Source of the DNA: Bradyrhizobium elkanii WSM2783
GTDB taxonomy: Bacteria; Pseudomonadota; Alphaproteobacteria; Rhizobiales; Xanthobacteraceae
DNA: 64,000 nt
NCBI RefSeq assembly: GCF_000472865.1
Contig: NZ_AXAP01000044.1
Location: forward strand, 1-64,000
Direction of reading: 5' to 3'
The notes under the pieces are model-generated. The model was not told where the DNA came from. It did not search any database and saw nothing but the letters and a program-made list of their open reading frames with translations. Both the position numbers and the translations under genes were made by a program. Shown in pieces: positions 8,233 through 16,953 of this stretch. Each line of letters opens with the position of its first letter. The stretch's first letter is position 1.

Positions 8233-9939
8233 ATGACTGTCCATGAGGTGCATGAGGTTCGCGCGTTCGAGCACCCTGGCGCCGGGCGGCGCAAGGCCAA
8301 GGCGACGCCGAAGGGACGCCAGATCGATCCGACGGCCGCGCATGACGTCGAGCAGTTGCTCGGCGACCGGCCGCGCCGGCGCGATCTGTTGATCGAATTC
8401 CTGCACCTGATCCAGGACAAGTATCACCAGATCTCCGCCGCGCATCTCGCTGCGCTCGCGGACGAGATGAAATTGTCGTTCGCGGAAGTGTTCGAGACCG
8501 CGACGTTCTACGCGCATTTCGACGTGGTGAAGGAAGGTCAGCCGGATGTCGCGCCGCTTACCATCCGCGTCTGCGACTCGCTCACCTGCGCGATGCTCGG
8601 CGGCGAAAAGCTGCTGGAGCAATTGCAGGACTCGGCCGGTCCCGGCGTCCGCGTGGTGCGCGCGCCCTGCGTCGGCCGCTGCGACACCGCGCCGGTCGCG
8701 GAAGTCGGCCACAACTTCGTCGATCAGGCGACGGTCGAGAGCGTGCTGGCGACGGCGAAGGCTGGCGAGACGCACGCGCATCTGCCTGATTATGTCGGCT
8801 ACAACGCCTATGTTGCCGGCGGTGGCTACCGATTGCTGAACCGGCTGCGCGCGGGCGAAGTGTCGAACGACGAGATCCTGAAGGCGCTCGACAACGCCTC
8901 GCTGCGCGGACTCGGCGGCGCGGGATTCCCCACCGGGCGCAAATGGCGCGCGGTGCTCGGCGAACCCGGGCCGCGGCTGATGGCGGTCAATGGCGACGAG
9001 GGCGAGCCCGGCACGATCAAGGATCGCTATTATCTCGAGACCGATCCGCATCGCTTCCTCGAGGGCATGCTGATCGGCGCCCACGTGGTCGAAGCCGCCG
9101 ACGTCTACGTCTACATCCGCGACGAATATCCGGCGGTGCGCGAAATCCTCGCGCGCGAGATCGCAAAGCTTCCGGCCGGCGGTCCACGCCTGCATCTGCG
9201 TCGCGGCGCCGGCGCTTACATCTGCGGCGAGGAATCCTCGCTGCTCGAGAGCATCGAGGGCAAGCGCGGATTGCCGCGGCACAAGCCGCCTTATCCGTTC
9301 CAGGTCGGGCTGTTCGGCCTGCCGACGCTGATCAACAATGTCGAGACATTGTGGTGGGTGCGCGACATCGTCGAGAAGGGCGCCGACTGGTGGAAGAGCC
9401 ACGGCCGCAACGACCGTCAGGGTCTGCGCAGCTTCTCGGTCTCGGGCCGCGTGAAAAATCCCGGCGTGAAGCTGGCGCCGGCCGGCATCACCGTGCGCGA
9501 GCTGATCGACGAATATTGCGGCGGCATGGCCGATGGCCACACGTTCCATGCGTATCTGCCGGGCGGCGCCTCCGGCGGCATCCTGCCGGCGACGATGGAC
9601 GATATCCCGCTCGACTTCGGCACATTGGAAAAATACGGCTGCTTCATCGGCTCGGCCGCGATCGTGATCCTGTCGCAAGCGGACAGCGTGAAGGCGGCGG
9701 CGCTCAATCTGATGCGCTTCTTCGAGGATGAGAGCTGCGGGCAATGCACGCCTTGCCGCGTCGGCACGCAGAAGGCGGCGATGTTAATGGAACGGCCGGT
9801 GTGGAACCGGGCGCTGCTCGAGGAACTGGGCCAGGCGATGCGCGATGCGTCGATCTGCGGTCTCGGCCAGGCCGCCTCGAATCCCCTGACCTCCGTGATT
9901 AAATACTTCCCCGACGAGTTCAAGGAAGCTGCGGAATGA
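8233..9939 (+). CDS. NAD-dependent formate dehydrogenase beta subunit (NuoE-NuoF fusion)
   Basis: Diaphorase subunit that takes electrons from the alpha subunit and reduces NAD+ through FMN. The 568 aa comprise two parts. Residues 1-160 are like NuoE, with a thioredoxin-like [2Fe-2S] domain whose ligands appear as CDSLTC and CVGRC. Residues 190-568 are like NuoF, with GLGGAGFPTGRKW (FMN loop), GAGAYICGEESSL (NADH) and the C-terminal [4Fe-4S] motif ESCGQCTPCRVGT. In Cupriavidus and Rhodobacter these are two proteins (FdsG and FdsB). The fused form of about 570 aa is that of Methylobacterium FDH1. The start at ATG 8233 is clear. The 3' end overlaps the alpha-subunit gene by 4 bases (ATGA), so translation is coupled. 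Confidence 0.93.
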   Translation: MTVHEVHEVRAFEHPGAGRRKAKATPKGRQIDPTAAHDVEQLLGDRPRRRDLLIEFLHLIQDKYHQISAAHLAALADEMKLSFAEVFETATFYAHFDVVKEGQPDVAPLTIRVCDSLTCAMLGGEKLLEQLQDSAGPGVRVVRAPCVGRCDTAPVAEVGHNFVDQATVESVLATAKAGETHAHLPDYVGYNAYVAGGGYRLLNRLRAGEVSNDEILKALDNASLRGLGGAGFPTGRKWRAVLGEPGPRLMAVNGDEGEPGTIKDRYYLETDPHRFLEGMLIGAHVVEAADVYVYIRDEYPAVREILAREIAKLPAGGPRLHLRRGAGAYICGEESSLLESIEGKRGLPRHKPPYPFQVGLFGLPTLINNVETLWWVRDIVEKGADWWKSHGRNDRQGLRSFSVSGRVKNPGVKLAPAGITVRELIDEYCGGMADGHTFHAYLPGGASGGILPATMDDIPLDFGTLEKYGCFIGSAAIVILSQADSVKAAALNLMRFFEDESCGQCTPCRVGTQKAAMLMERPVWNRALLEELGQAMRDASICGLGQAASNPLTSVIKYFPDEFKEAAE

Positions 9940-12701
9940 CGACGATCCAGTTCGAACTCGACGGCAAGCAGGTCGAAGCGAAAGCAGGCGAGACCATCTG
10001 GCAGGTGGCAAAACGCCAGGGCCAGGAGATCCCGCATCTCTGCTATTCGCCGGCGCCGGACTATCGCCCCGACGGCAATTGCCGCGCCTGCATGGTCGAG
10101 ATCGAAGGCGAGCGCGTGCTCGCCGCCTCCTGCAAGCGCACGCCGTCTGTCGGCATGAAGGTGAAGACGGCCTCTAGCCGCGCCGTTGCCGCGCAGAAGA
10201 TGGTGATGGAGCTTCTGGTCGCCGACCAGCCGGCGCGCGAGACCTCGCACGATCCTGATTCAAAGTTCTGGCACTGGGCGGAGAAGACCGGCGTCACCGA
10301 GAGCCGCTTCCCGGCGGCGGAGCGCTGGGAGGGCGATGCCAGCCACCCGGCGATGCGCGTCAATCTCGATGCCTGCATCCAGTGCGGTCTGTGCGTGCGC
10401 GCCTGCCGCGAGGTGCAGGTCAACGACGTCATCGGCATGGCCTATCGCAATGCCGATGCCAAGATCGTGTTCGACTTCGACGATCCGATGGGAGAATCGA
10501 CCTGCGTCGCCTGCGGCGAATGCGTGCAGGCCTGCCCGACCGGCGCGCTGATGCCCGCCGTGATGCTCGACGAGAAGCAGACCCGCGTTACTTATCCCGA
10601 CCGCAAGGTGGATTCGCTCTGTCCGTTCTGCGGCGTCGGCTGCCAGGTGACCTATCAGGTCAAGGACGAGAAGGTGATCTATGCCGAAGGCCGCGACGGG
10701 CCGGCCAATCACAACCGGCTCTGCGTCAAGGGCCGCTTCGGCTTCGACTATATCCACCATCCGCATCGCCTGACGAAACCGCTGGTACGATTGCCGAACG
10801 CCAGGAAGGACGCCAACGACCAGGTCGATCCGGCCAATCCGTTCACGCATTTCCGCGAGGCGAGCTGGGAAGAGGCGCTCGATATCGCCGCGCGCGGCCT
10901 CGTCAAGATCCGTGACGAGAAGGGCGTGAAGGCGCTCGCCGGCTTCGGTTCTGCGAAGGGATCGAACGAGGAAGCCTATCTGTTTCAGAAGCTCGTGCGC
11001 ACCGGCTTCGGCTCCAACAATGTCGATCACTGCACGCGGCTGTGCCACGCGTCATCAGTGGCGGCGCTGACGGAGGGCCTGAATTCCGGCGCGGTGTCGG
11101 CGCCGTTCTCGGCGGCAATGGATGCCGAGGTGATCATCGTGATCGGCGCCAATCCGACCGTGAACCATCCGGTAGCCGCGACCTATATCAAGAACGCGGC
11201 CAAGCGCGGCGCGAAATTGATCGTGATGGATCCGCGGCTGCAGTCGCTGTCGCGCCATGCCGATAAGCATCTCGCCTTCAAGCCGGGAAGCGACGTCGCG
11301 ATGCTGAACGCGATGATCAACACGATCATCACCGAGGGCCTGACCGACGAGCAGTACATCGCCGGCTACACCGAAGGTTTCGACGAGCTGAAGGCCAAGA
11401 TCGTGGACTTCACGCCGGAGAAGATGGAGCCGATCTGCGGCATCCCGGCCGAGACCCTGCGCGAGGTGGCGCGGCTCTACGCCCGCGCGAAATCTTCGAT
11501 CATCTTCTGGGGCATGGGCATCAGCCAGCATGTCCATGGCACCGACAACGCGCGCTGCCTGATCGCGCTGGCACTGATCACCGGCCAGGTCGGCCGTCCC
11601 GGCACCGGCCTGCATCCGCTGCGCGGCCAGAACAACGTGCAGGGCGCGTCCGACGCCGGCCTGATCCCGATGTTCCTGCCGGACTACCAGCCTGTCGGCC
11701 GCGTCGATCTGCGCGGCAAGTTCGAGGAGCTCTGGCAGAAGAGCCTCGACCCGGTCCGCGGCCTGACCGTGGTCGAGATCATGAACGCGATCCATGCCGG
11801 CGAGATCAACGGCATGTATATCGAGGGCGAAAATCCCGCGATGTCCGATCCCGATCTGCAGCACGCGCGCGAGGCGCTTGCCATGCTCGATCACCTCGTG
11901 GTGCAGGATCTCTTCGTCACGGAGACCGCGTTCCATGCCGACGTGATCCTGCCGGCTTCGGCATTCGCGGAGAAGTCAGGCACCTTCACCAACACCGACC
12001 GGCGCGTGCAGCTCGCGCGCGAGGTGATCAAGCCGCCGGGCGACGCGCGGCAGGATCTCTGGATCATCCAGGAGATCGGAAAGCGCATGGGCCTGCCGTG
12101 GAACTACAGCGGTCCGGCTGATGTCTTTGCCGAGATGGCCGAACTGATGCCTTCGCTGAAGAACATCACCTGGGAACGCCTGGTGCGCGAGGGCGCGGTG
12201 ACCTATCCGGTCGACGACCCAGATAAGCCCGGCAATGAGATCATCTTCACCACCGGTTTCCCGACCGAAAGCGGCCGCGGCAAGATCGTGCCGGCGCATG
12301 TCATCCCGCCGGATGAACTGCCCGATGCCGAATATCCGATGGTGCTGTCGACCGGCCGCGTGCTGGAGCACTGGCACACGGGATCGATGACCCGCCGCGC
12401 ATCCGTGCTCGACCAGATCGAGCCGGAGGCGGTCGCCTTCATGTCGCCGAAGGACATGCGGCGCATGCAGCTCTGGCCCGGCGATTTCATCCGGCTCCAG
12501 ACCCGCCGCGGCGCCGTCGAGGTGAAGGTGCGCTCCGACCGCGACGTGCCTGTCAACATGGTGTTCATGCCGTTCTGCTACGCGGAAGCTGCGGCCAACC
12601 TCTTGACCAATCCGGCGCTCGATCCGTTCGGCAAGATTCCGGAATTCAAGTTCTGCGCCGTGCGCGCGGAAAAGGCCGAGCTCCGCTCGGCCGCGGAGTA
12701 G
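9936..12701 (+). CDS. NAD-dependent formate dehydrogenase alpha subunit (Mo/W-bis-MGD)
   Basis: Catalytic subunit (921 aa) oxidising formate to CO2. In order: an N-terminal plant-type [2Fe-2S] domain with C-x11-C-x2-C (CYSPAP...GNCRAC, then ASC); two [4Fe-4S] motifs, CIQCGLCVRAC and CVACGECVQAC; the cofactor-domain cluster CPFCGVGC with NRLCVKGRFG; then the molybdopterin domains. The metal ligand is Cys370 in TRLCHASSV, where E. coli FdhF has selenocysteine, so no Sec decoding is needed. The His-Cys3 cluster motif found in Cupriavidus FdsA after the ferredoxin domain is not visible; that stretch reads ADQPARETSHDP, as in the Methylobacterium FDH1 class. Mo or W cannot be told from sequence. 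It is coupled to the beta gene by a 4-base overlap. No delta subunit gene follows. Confidence 0.94.
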   Translation: MTTIQFELDGKQVEAKAGETIWQVAKRQGQEIPHLCYSPAPDYRPDGNCRACMVEIEGERVLAASCKRTPSVGMKVKTASSRAVAAQKMVMELLVADQPARETSHDPDSKFWHWAEKTGVTESRFPAAERWEGDASHPAMRVNLDACIQCGLCVRACREVQVNDVIGMAYRNADAKIVFDFDDPMGESTCVACGECVQACPTGALMPAVMLDEKQTRVTYPDRKVDSLCPFCGVGCQVTYQVKDEKVIYAEGRDGPANHNRLCVKGRFGFDYIHHPHRLTKPLVRLPNARKDANDQVDPANPFTHFREASWEEALDIAARGLVKIRDEKGVKALAGFGSAKGSNEEAYLFQKLVRTGFGSNNVDHCTRLCHASSVAALTEGLNSGAVSAPFSAAMDAEVIIVIGANPTVNHPVAATYIKNAAKRGAKLIVMDPRLQSLSRHADKHLAFKPGSDVAMLNAMINTIITEGLTDEQYIAGYTEGFDELKAKIVDFTPEKMEPICGIPAETLREVARLYARAKSSIIFWGMGISQHVHGTDNARCLIALALITGQVGRPGTGLHPLRGQNNVQGASDAGLIPMFLPDYQPVGRVDLRGKFEELWQKSLDPVRGLTVVEIMNAIHAGEINGMYIEGENPAMSDPDLQHAREALAMLDHLVVQDLFVTETAFHADVILPASAFAEKSGTFTNTDRRVQLAREVIKPPGDARQDLWIIQEIGKRMGLPWNYSGPADVFAEMAELMPSLKNITWERLVREGAVTYPVDDPDKPGNEIIFTTGFPTESGRGKIVPAHVIPPDELPDAEYPMVLSTGRVLEHWHTGSMTRRASVLDQIEPEAVAFMSPKDMRRMQLWPGDFIRLQTRRGAVEVKVRSDRDVPVNMVFMPFCYAEAAANLLTNPALDPFGKIPEFKFCAVRAEKAELRSAAE

Positions 12702-12809
12702 GCACTGCCGCCTTTATGCCGCTTCTATGCGGGATGGCGGCTGCGCAGCAGCGAAATGACACGATGGGCCAAGTGCGGACATCTGGCCGCAGCACGATTG
12801 GCCGATGGA

Positions 12810-12823
12810 TTGATCTATCTCAA
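12810..12823 (+). promoter_or_regulatory. FixK/FNR-type box before uspA-like gene
   Basis: TTGA-tctatc-TCAA is an exact TTGA-N6-TCAA site. Its centre is 70 bases before the uspA-like ATG. If it acts at -41.5, transcription would begin near 12858, leaving a leader of about 29 bases with the ribosome site GGGAGG. Universal stress protein genes are known targets of FixK2 under low oxygen in Bradyrhizobium. Confidence 0.7.
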
Positions 12824-12886
12824 GGCTCTTTCCGAAACGCGGGCCCAGCTTATCTTCGCAAGGCAGCGACAATCGGGAGGTGAAGC

Positions 12887-13315
12887 ATGTACCGGCATAT
12901 TCTCATTCCGACAGATGGGTCGGAGCTGGCGGAGCATGGGGTGGCGCATGGGCTGGCGTTGGCGAAATCCCTTGGAGCCAAGGTATCTGTAATCTTCGTT
13001 GTGGAACCGTTTTCGGAGATGTCAGGGCGGTTCCTTGAAGCCGTCGCAAGATATGCTGAGCTGCGCAAGGAGCAGGCCACGAGCGCGTTGGATCGCGCGG
13101 CAAATGCGGCCAAGGAGGCCGGTGTTTCCTGCGAGACGATTCAAGCAGAGAACGGGCAACCGCATCAAGCCATCATCGCAGCAGCCGAGGACAAAGGCTG
13201 CGATCTCATCGTCATGTCATCGCATGGACGCAGCGGGCTTTCCGTGCTTCTCATCGGCAGTGTGACCAACAAGGTGCTGGCGCATGCGAAAACGCCCGTA
13301 CTGGTTTGTCAGTAG
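12887..13315 (+). CDS. UspA-family universal stress protein
   Basis: Single-domain (142 aa) universal stress protein of the ATP-binding type. It opens with MYRHILIPTDGS and ends with the nucleotide signature SSHGRSG followed by IGSV and the strand TPVLV, that is G-x2-G-x9-G-S. The ribosome site GGGAGG sits 8 bases before ATG 12887. Usp proteins aid survival in energy or oxygen stress by mechanisms not well defined. The perfect FixK box upstream predicts induction when oxygen falls. It follows the formate dehydrogenase genes by 185 bp, with its own promoter. Confidence 0.92.
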   Translation: MYRHILIPTDGSELAEHGVAHGLALAKSLGAKVSVIFVVEPFSEMSGRFLEAVARYAELRKEQATSALDRAANAAKEAGVSCETIQAENGQPHQAIIAAAEDKGCDLIVMSSHGRSGLSVLLIGSVTNKVLAHAKTPVLVCQ

Positions 13316-13549
13316 CGACAAGTCGCCGGGGCGCTGCAGCGGCCGCACATTCTCTCCGAGAAAGTGGGACTACTGATCAGCGCCTACGCACGATCTCTGC
13401 GCAAACGCTGAAGAGGCCTGCCTGTATATCCGTTCTGAGTCATTCGCGTCGATTGAGCGATGCCGCAAGCGCGTCCGGTCTACCCTTAGCAGCAGGCGCC
13501 TTGGCGGCCGCCTCTGGCCACGAACGCACCGCCGCGGGACCCCGCGGCC

Positions 13550-13792
13550 TTACTTCGAGGCTTTGGTGATCTTGTGCTCCAAGTGGCCGGTCTCATGATC
13601 ACGGCGGAGCTGGCTCAATGATGTCTCGTTCAGCTTAAGTAGAACCTCGCGGAGCTTCTCTGTGTCAGGATAGCCAGCCGCGAAACTCTGACCGTACACC
13701 TTGCGCAACGTGCGAATGAGGGTGTTTCCGTGTTTGGCGCTGATTTCTCCGTCCTTGTTGCGGTGGCGGTTGTCGAGAGTTGCCTTGCTCAT
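13550..13792 (-). CDS. Conserved small protein of unknown function
   Basis: An 80-aa hydrophilic protein; I do not recognise a named family. The chosen start is ATG 13792 (MSKATLDNRHRNKDGE), since an upstream in-frame ATG at 13828 only adds weakly coding residues. The sequence is charged and well mixed, with the phrases KHGNTLIRTLRKVYG and RRDHETGHLEHKI, and has no signal peptide or membrane helix. The balanced composition argues for a real gene. Similar short proteins occur in other Bradyrhizobium genomes (recollection only). It is transcribed alone, convergent with the uspA-like gene. Confidence 0.65.
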   Translation of the reverse strand: MSKATLDNRHRNKDGEISAKHGNTLIRTLRKVYGQSFAAGYPDTEKLREVLLKLNETSLSQLRRDHETGHLEHKITKASK

Positions 13793-14137
13793 GCTGCCCT
13801 CCATTGTGTCCGCGCCAACAGCATCCACCCGCCGAGACCAAAGCGCAACAACGCGTGCGCGGGAAATACACTTTGCGCTGCATAGCTTTTGGTGGCCGTG
13901 GGCGATTGGCTCGCGGAGTGCTTGCTTGACTCGTCCCGCTTCCGTTCAACGCGACCACGGATACTAAAGGCATGTTCGGGACGTGTTAGGTCAACGTTGC
14001 TGACGCGCTGTTAGACCGCGAGTCGCTCTGCCACAGCGCTCGTTTTTGCTTTCACCAGCCTGGGCCGGGAGCAACAGGATGCATTGCATTACGGCAAGCT
14101 CCACGCTAGAGCAGCCGTAACTTCTAGAGGTAAACAC
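13793..14137. other. Intergenic region, nothing recognised
   Basis: This 345-bp stretch separates two divergent small genes. No convincing open frame, repeat, GGAAC-type or FixK-type site was found. It presumably holds both promoters. Confidence 0.5.
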
Positions 14138-14344
14138 ATGTCATATGCCTATAAGCTGAATGAAGACGTTCACCACCAGCCCCAAGGTCCGCGAGGACGT
14201 GCCTCAACTGAGGCGCCAATGATTTATACCATCGTTCAACTTATGCCCATTGAGGCAGATGGACGTCTTAGATACCGCATCAAGAGCAAGTCGGAGAATA
14301 TCGAGCGAGTCGTTACGGAAGATCAGCTTTCGTATTCTCAGTGA
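14138..14344 (+). CDS. Small hypothetical protein
   Basis: A 68-aa protein from ATG 14138 (MSYAYKLNEDVHH), with AGAGGT 8 bases upstream as ribosome site. An ATG at 14084 in frame lacks one. The second half, MIYTIVQLMPIEADGRLRYRIKSKSENIERVV, looks like a small beta-rich unit and is more conserved in style than the N-terminal half. No known family was recognised. The stop overlaps the intergenic spacer by only a few bases before the next gene, so the two are probably one transcript. Confidence 0.6.
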   Translation: MSYAYKLNEDVHHQPQGPRGRASTEAPMIYTIVQLMPIEADGRLRYRIKSKSENIERVVTEDQLSYSQ

Positions 14345-14377
14345 TTTAGCGTGCTTGATGACGGTAGGAGCCTAGTC

Positions 14378-14557
14378 GTGCTGAATGATCGAGAAAATAT
14401 CCTGCGTGCGCTCCGCGAGAAGCCGCTCAAAGTGTACGAGGTCATGAAACGCGCCAATGTCGTGAATGAAGAAGCTTGCCAATCCCTCCTGTTGAAAATG
14501 CGAGACGAAGGCCTGGTGAAGTTCGATATCAACAAAGGGCGATGGCGCATCGGATGA
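14378..14557 (+). CDS. Small winged-helix-like protein
   Basis: About 59 aa if translation begins at GTG 14378, which has GGTAGGA 8 bases upstream; GTG at 14351 in the same frame would give 68 aa. The sequence (NILRALREKPLKVYEVMKRANV, then LLLKMRDEGLVKFD and GRWRIG) has the helix-helix-helix-wing pattern of a MarR/archaeal-type winged helix: a recognition helix and then a strand turn ending in tryptophan. DNA binding is an inference from this pattern. It follows the 68-aa gene by 33 bases, suggesting a two-gene operon. Confidence 0.55.
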   Translation: MLNDRENILRALREKPLKVYEVMKRANVVNEEACQSLLLKMRDEGLVKFDINKGRWRIG

Positions 14558-14671
14558 TTTGTGAAATCGCGGGCGACCGTCCAGCGTTGATCACAGAAGA
14601 CTCGCTGCGGCGATTAGGAACACGTTCAGACTTGAAGGACTGAGCGTCCCGCAGCACCCGATGGCGGCAGA

Positions 14672-16630
14672 TCAGCCCCGACGATTCTTCCTTGCCTTCT
14701 TTCCGAATGCGGCTTTCGCAGGCGACGCGTTTGCCGGCTGCCGCTGTCCAGCATGGCCGGACTTGTTCCGGTGTTTCTTTTTCTTCCCGAAACCCGGCTC
14801 GCTGGCAAATTTCGACCCGCTTTCGCGGTGAGGCTTGCCGCGTTGCTTCGGTCCTGTCGCGTCACGAGAATTGTCGCTTCGACGAGCATTGTGATCGAAG
14901 TCGCCGGCTTCGCGCCGAGGCGAGTGTGACTGCTTTTCCAAAGGTGCCTGATCTGGGGGAGTGTCTGCCAGCGGCTCGATGCGGATGTTGTCTTCCTTAT
15001 CCGGACGTCGGATCTTGGCGGCGAAGGATCCTGCGACCCGCTCGGAAATTTCGAACTCGGTGGTGGTGTCCAGAATCCGGATGGCGCCAATGTCACGCTT
15101 GTCGATGCCGCCACGACGGCAAATCATCGGCAAGAGCCAGCGCGCTTCTGCATTCTTTTTTCGTCCGATAGCGGCCCGGAACCATACGCTGGCCTCCGCC
15201 ATGCCGTGACGCGACGATGATCTTCCCGTTTTCGATCGAGGCCCGGTGGGGCGTTCATCGCCGCGCGATGTCCGGATGTGTTCTCGACCGCGGTCGTCAC
15301 GAGGTCGGCTGCGATCCTGGCCGGGATCGAGAATGTCTTCGGGCGAAGGAAGCCGCGCGCGATAAAGCCGCGCGAGCGCCGCGGCGATATACTCGGCCGA
15401 CCGCTCGGCAAGCAATGCCCGCGCCAGCACCAGATCGTCGGCGGTCGTCTCCTCGGTGAAAACGGCATCCGTGAGCATACGTTCATGATCGAGCCTGCGG
15501 ATTTCATCGGCCTGGGGAGCCGTGCCCCAGACGACGTCAATGCCGGCCAGATTCAGCAGCAGTTCCGCGCGTCGTTTTCGGGCGGGCGGCACCAGCAGGA
15601 TGCTCACGCCCTTGCGGCCCGCACGACCGGTGCGGCCCGAGCGGTGCTGCATGACCTCCGCGTCCTTTGGCAGATCCGCATGAATGACGAGGTCGAGGCT
15701 CGGTAGGTCGATACCGCGCGCCGCCACGTCGGTTGCCACGCAGACGCGGGAACGTCCGTCGCGCAACGCCTGCAGCGCCAGGGTTCGCTCGTTCTGCGTC
15801 ATTTCACCGGAGAGAGCGACCACGGAAAATCCACGCTCGAGCAGCGCCGCCTGCAAATGCCTGACCGCATCTCTCGTGTTGCAAAACACAAGTGCGCTCG
15901 GCGATTCGAAAAAGCGCAATACGTTGACGACCGCGTGCTCGACATCATCAGGAGCAATCCGGATGGCGCGGTACTCGATATCGGCATGACCGCCTTCGTC
16001 GCCCGCGACCTCGATCCGAGAGGCCTGTTGCTGGTACTGTTTTGCCAGCGCAACGATGCCGCGCGGAAAAGTCGCCGAGAACAGCAACGTGCGGCGCGTG
16101 TCCGGCGTGGTCTTGAGGATGAATTCCATATCCTCGCGAAAACCGAGATTGAGCATTTCATCGGCCTCGTCGAGGACGACAGCCTTCAATTCCGAGATGT
16201 CGAGATGGCCGCGCCGCAAGTGATCGCACAATCGGCCGGGCGTCCCGACCACGATGTGAGCGCCCGCGGCAAGCTCGCGCTGTTCGCGGCGCGGATCCAT
16301 GCCGCCGACGCAGGAGACGACGCGCGCATCCGCGTATTGATAAAGCCATGCGAGTTCGCGATGGACCTGCAAGGCGAGTTCGCGCGTTGGCGCGACGATC
16401 AAGGCAAGCGGCGCGGCCGCCCGCTGAAACCGCTCGACGCTGCCCAAAAGATCCTTTGCAATTGCCAGCCCGTAAGCGACGGTCTTGCCCGAGCCGGTTT
16501 GGGCCGAAACGAGAAGGTCCCGGTCGACAGCTTCTGCCGCAAGCACGGCGATCTGGACAGGGGTCGGCCGATCGTAGCTGCGCTCGGCTAAAGCTCGGGC
16601 GAGCGGCGGACTTGTGGTCGGGAATGACAC
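14672..16630 (-). CDS. DEAD-box ATP-dependent RNA helicase (DeaD/CsdA-like)
   Basis: A 652-aa RNA helicase. In order: Q motif with RPTPVQ, motif I AQTGSGKT, Ia PTRELALQV, Ib GTPGRL, II DEAD, III SAT, V DVAARGIDL and VI HRSGRTGRAG. Around residues 475-555 lies a DbpA-type RNA-binding domain (ARWLLPMICRRGGI ... IRILDTTTEFEI). The last 90 residues are a basic, low-complexity tail rich in K, R and N, ending in KKKHRNKSG-type repeats. This layout is that of cold-induced DeaD/CsdA helicases, which act in ribosome assembly and mRNA decay. The start is GTG at 16630, with AAAGG 8-12 bases upstream. It is monocistronic. Confidence 0.92.
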   Translation of the reverse strand: MSFPTTSPPLARALAERSYDRPTPVQIAVLAAEAVDRDLLVSAQTGSGKTVAYGLAIAKDLLGSVERFQRAAAPLALIVAPTRELALQVHRELAWLYQYADARVVSCVGGMDPRREQRELAAGAHIVVGTPGRLCDHLRRGHLDISELKAVVLDEADEMLNLGFREDMEFILKTTPDTRRTLLFSATFPRGIVALAKQYQQQASRIEVAGDEGGHADIEYRAIRIAPDDVEHAVVNVLRFFESPSALVFCNTRDAVRHLQAALLERGFSVVALSGEMTQNERTLALQALRDGRSRVCVATDVAARGIDLPSLDLVIHADLPKDAEVMQHRSGRTGRAGRKGVSILLVPPARKRRAELLLNLAGIDVVWGTAPQADEIRRLDHERMLTDAVFTEETTADDLVLARALLAERSAEYIAAALARLYRARLPSPEDILDPGQDRSRPRDDRGREHIRTSRGDERPTGPRSKTGRSSSRHGMAEASVWFRAAIGRKKNAEARWLLPMICRRGGIDKRDIGAIRILDTTTEFEISERVAGSFAAKIRRPDKEDNIRIEPLADTPPDQAPLEKQSHSPRREAGDFDHNARRSDNSRDATGPKQRGKPHRESGSKFASEPGFGKKKKHRNKSGHAGQRQPANASPAKAAFGKKARKNRRG

Positions 16631-16953
16631 GAGATGGAAACCTTTGTTGGCTCAGGCGCAGAACGTCGAGCCGAGTGACTTGAAGCTGCGTGCCCGGCAG
16701 ACGGCACAGCCGCACGCGCGGCGATCTGATTCAGATGCTTTACGCCAAGAGAAGCCAGATCGCTACCCCAGGATGAGGTTGACGGTCAGGGATGAGCCGG
16801 CGCGACTTCCGCTCCGGGTCATTTTCGACCGACTCTATCGGCTTTGCCTGCGATGTGATGTCCGTTTGTCCCCAAAGCAACCAATGCCGGGACTTAGCCA
16901 AGAACTAGCGTTTGGCTGGATGCCTGTGCTTCAAACTTTCCCTACACAACTTG
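16631..16953. other. Leader/promoter region of helicase gene
   Basis: This 323-bp gap lies between the helicase start and the end of the DapA-like gene, both leftward. No gene or repeat was recognised. A long leader here would fit cold-shock helicases, whose 5' regions are often regulatory, but no specific structure was identified. Confidence 0.4.

Noticed and set aside
11043..11045. Selenocysteine at the formate dehydrogenase active site
   Set aside because: The codon is TGC, cysteine.
12702..12886. A delta subunit (FdsD) gene after the formate dehydrogenase alpha gene
   Set aside because: No frame with FdsD-like sequence was found in the spacer.
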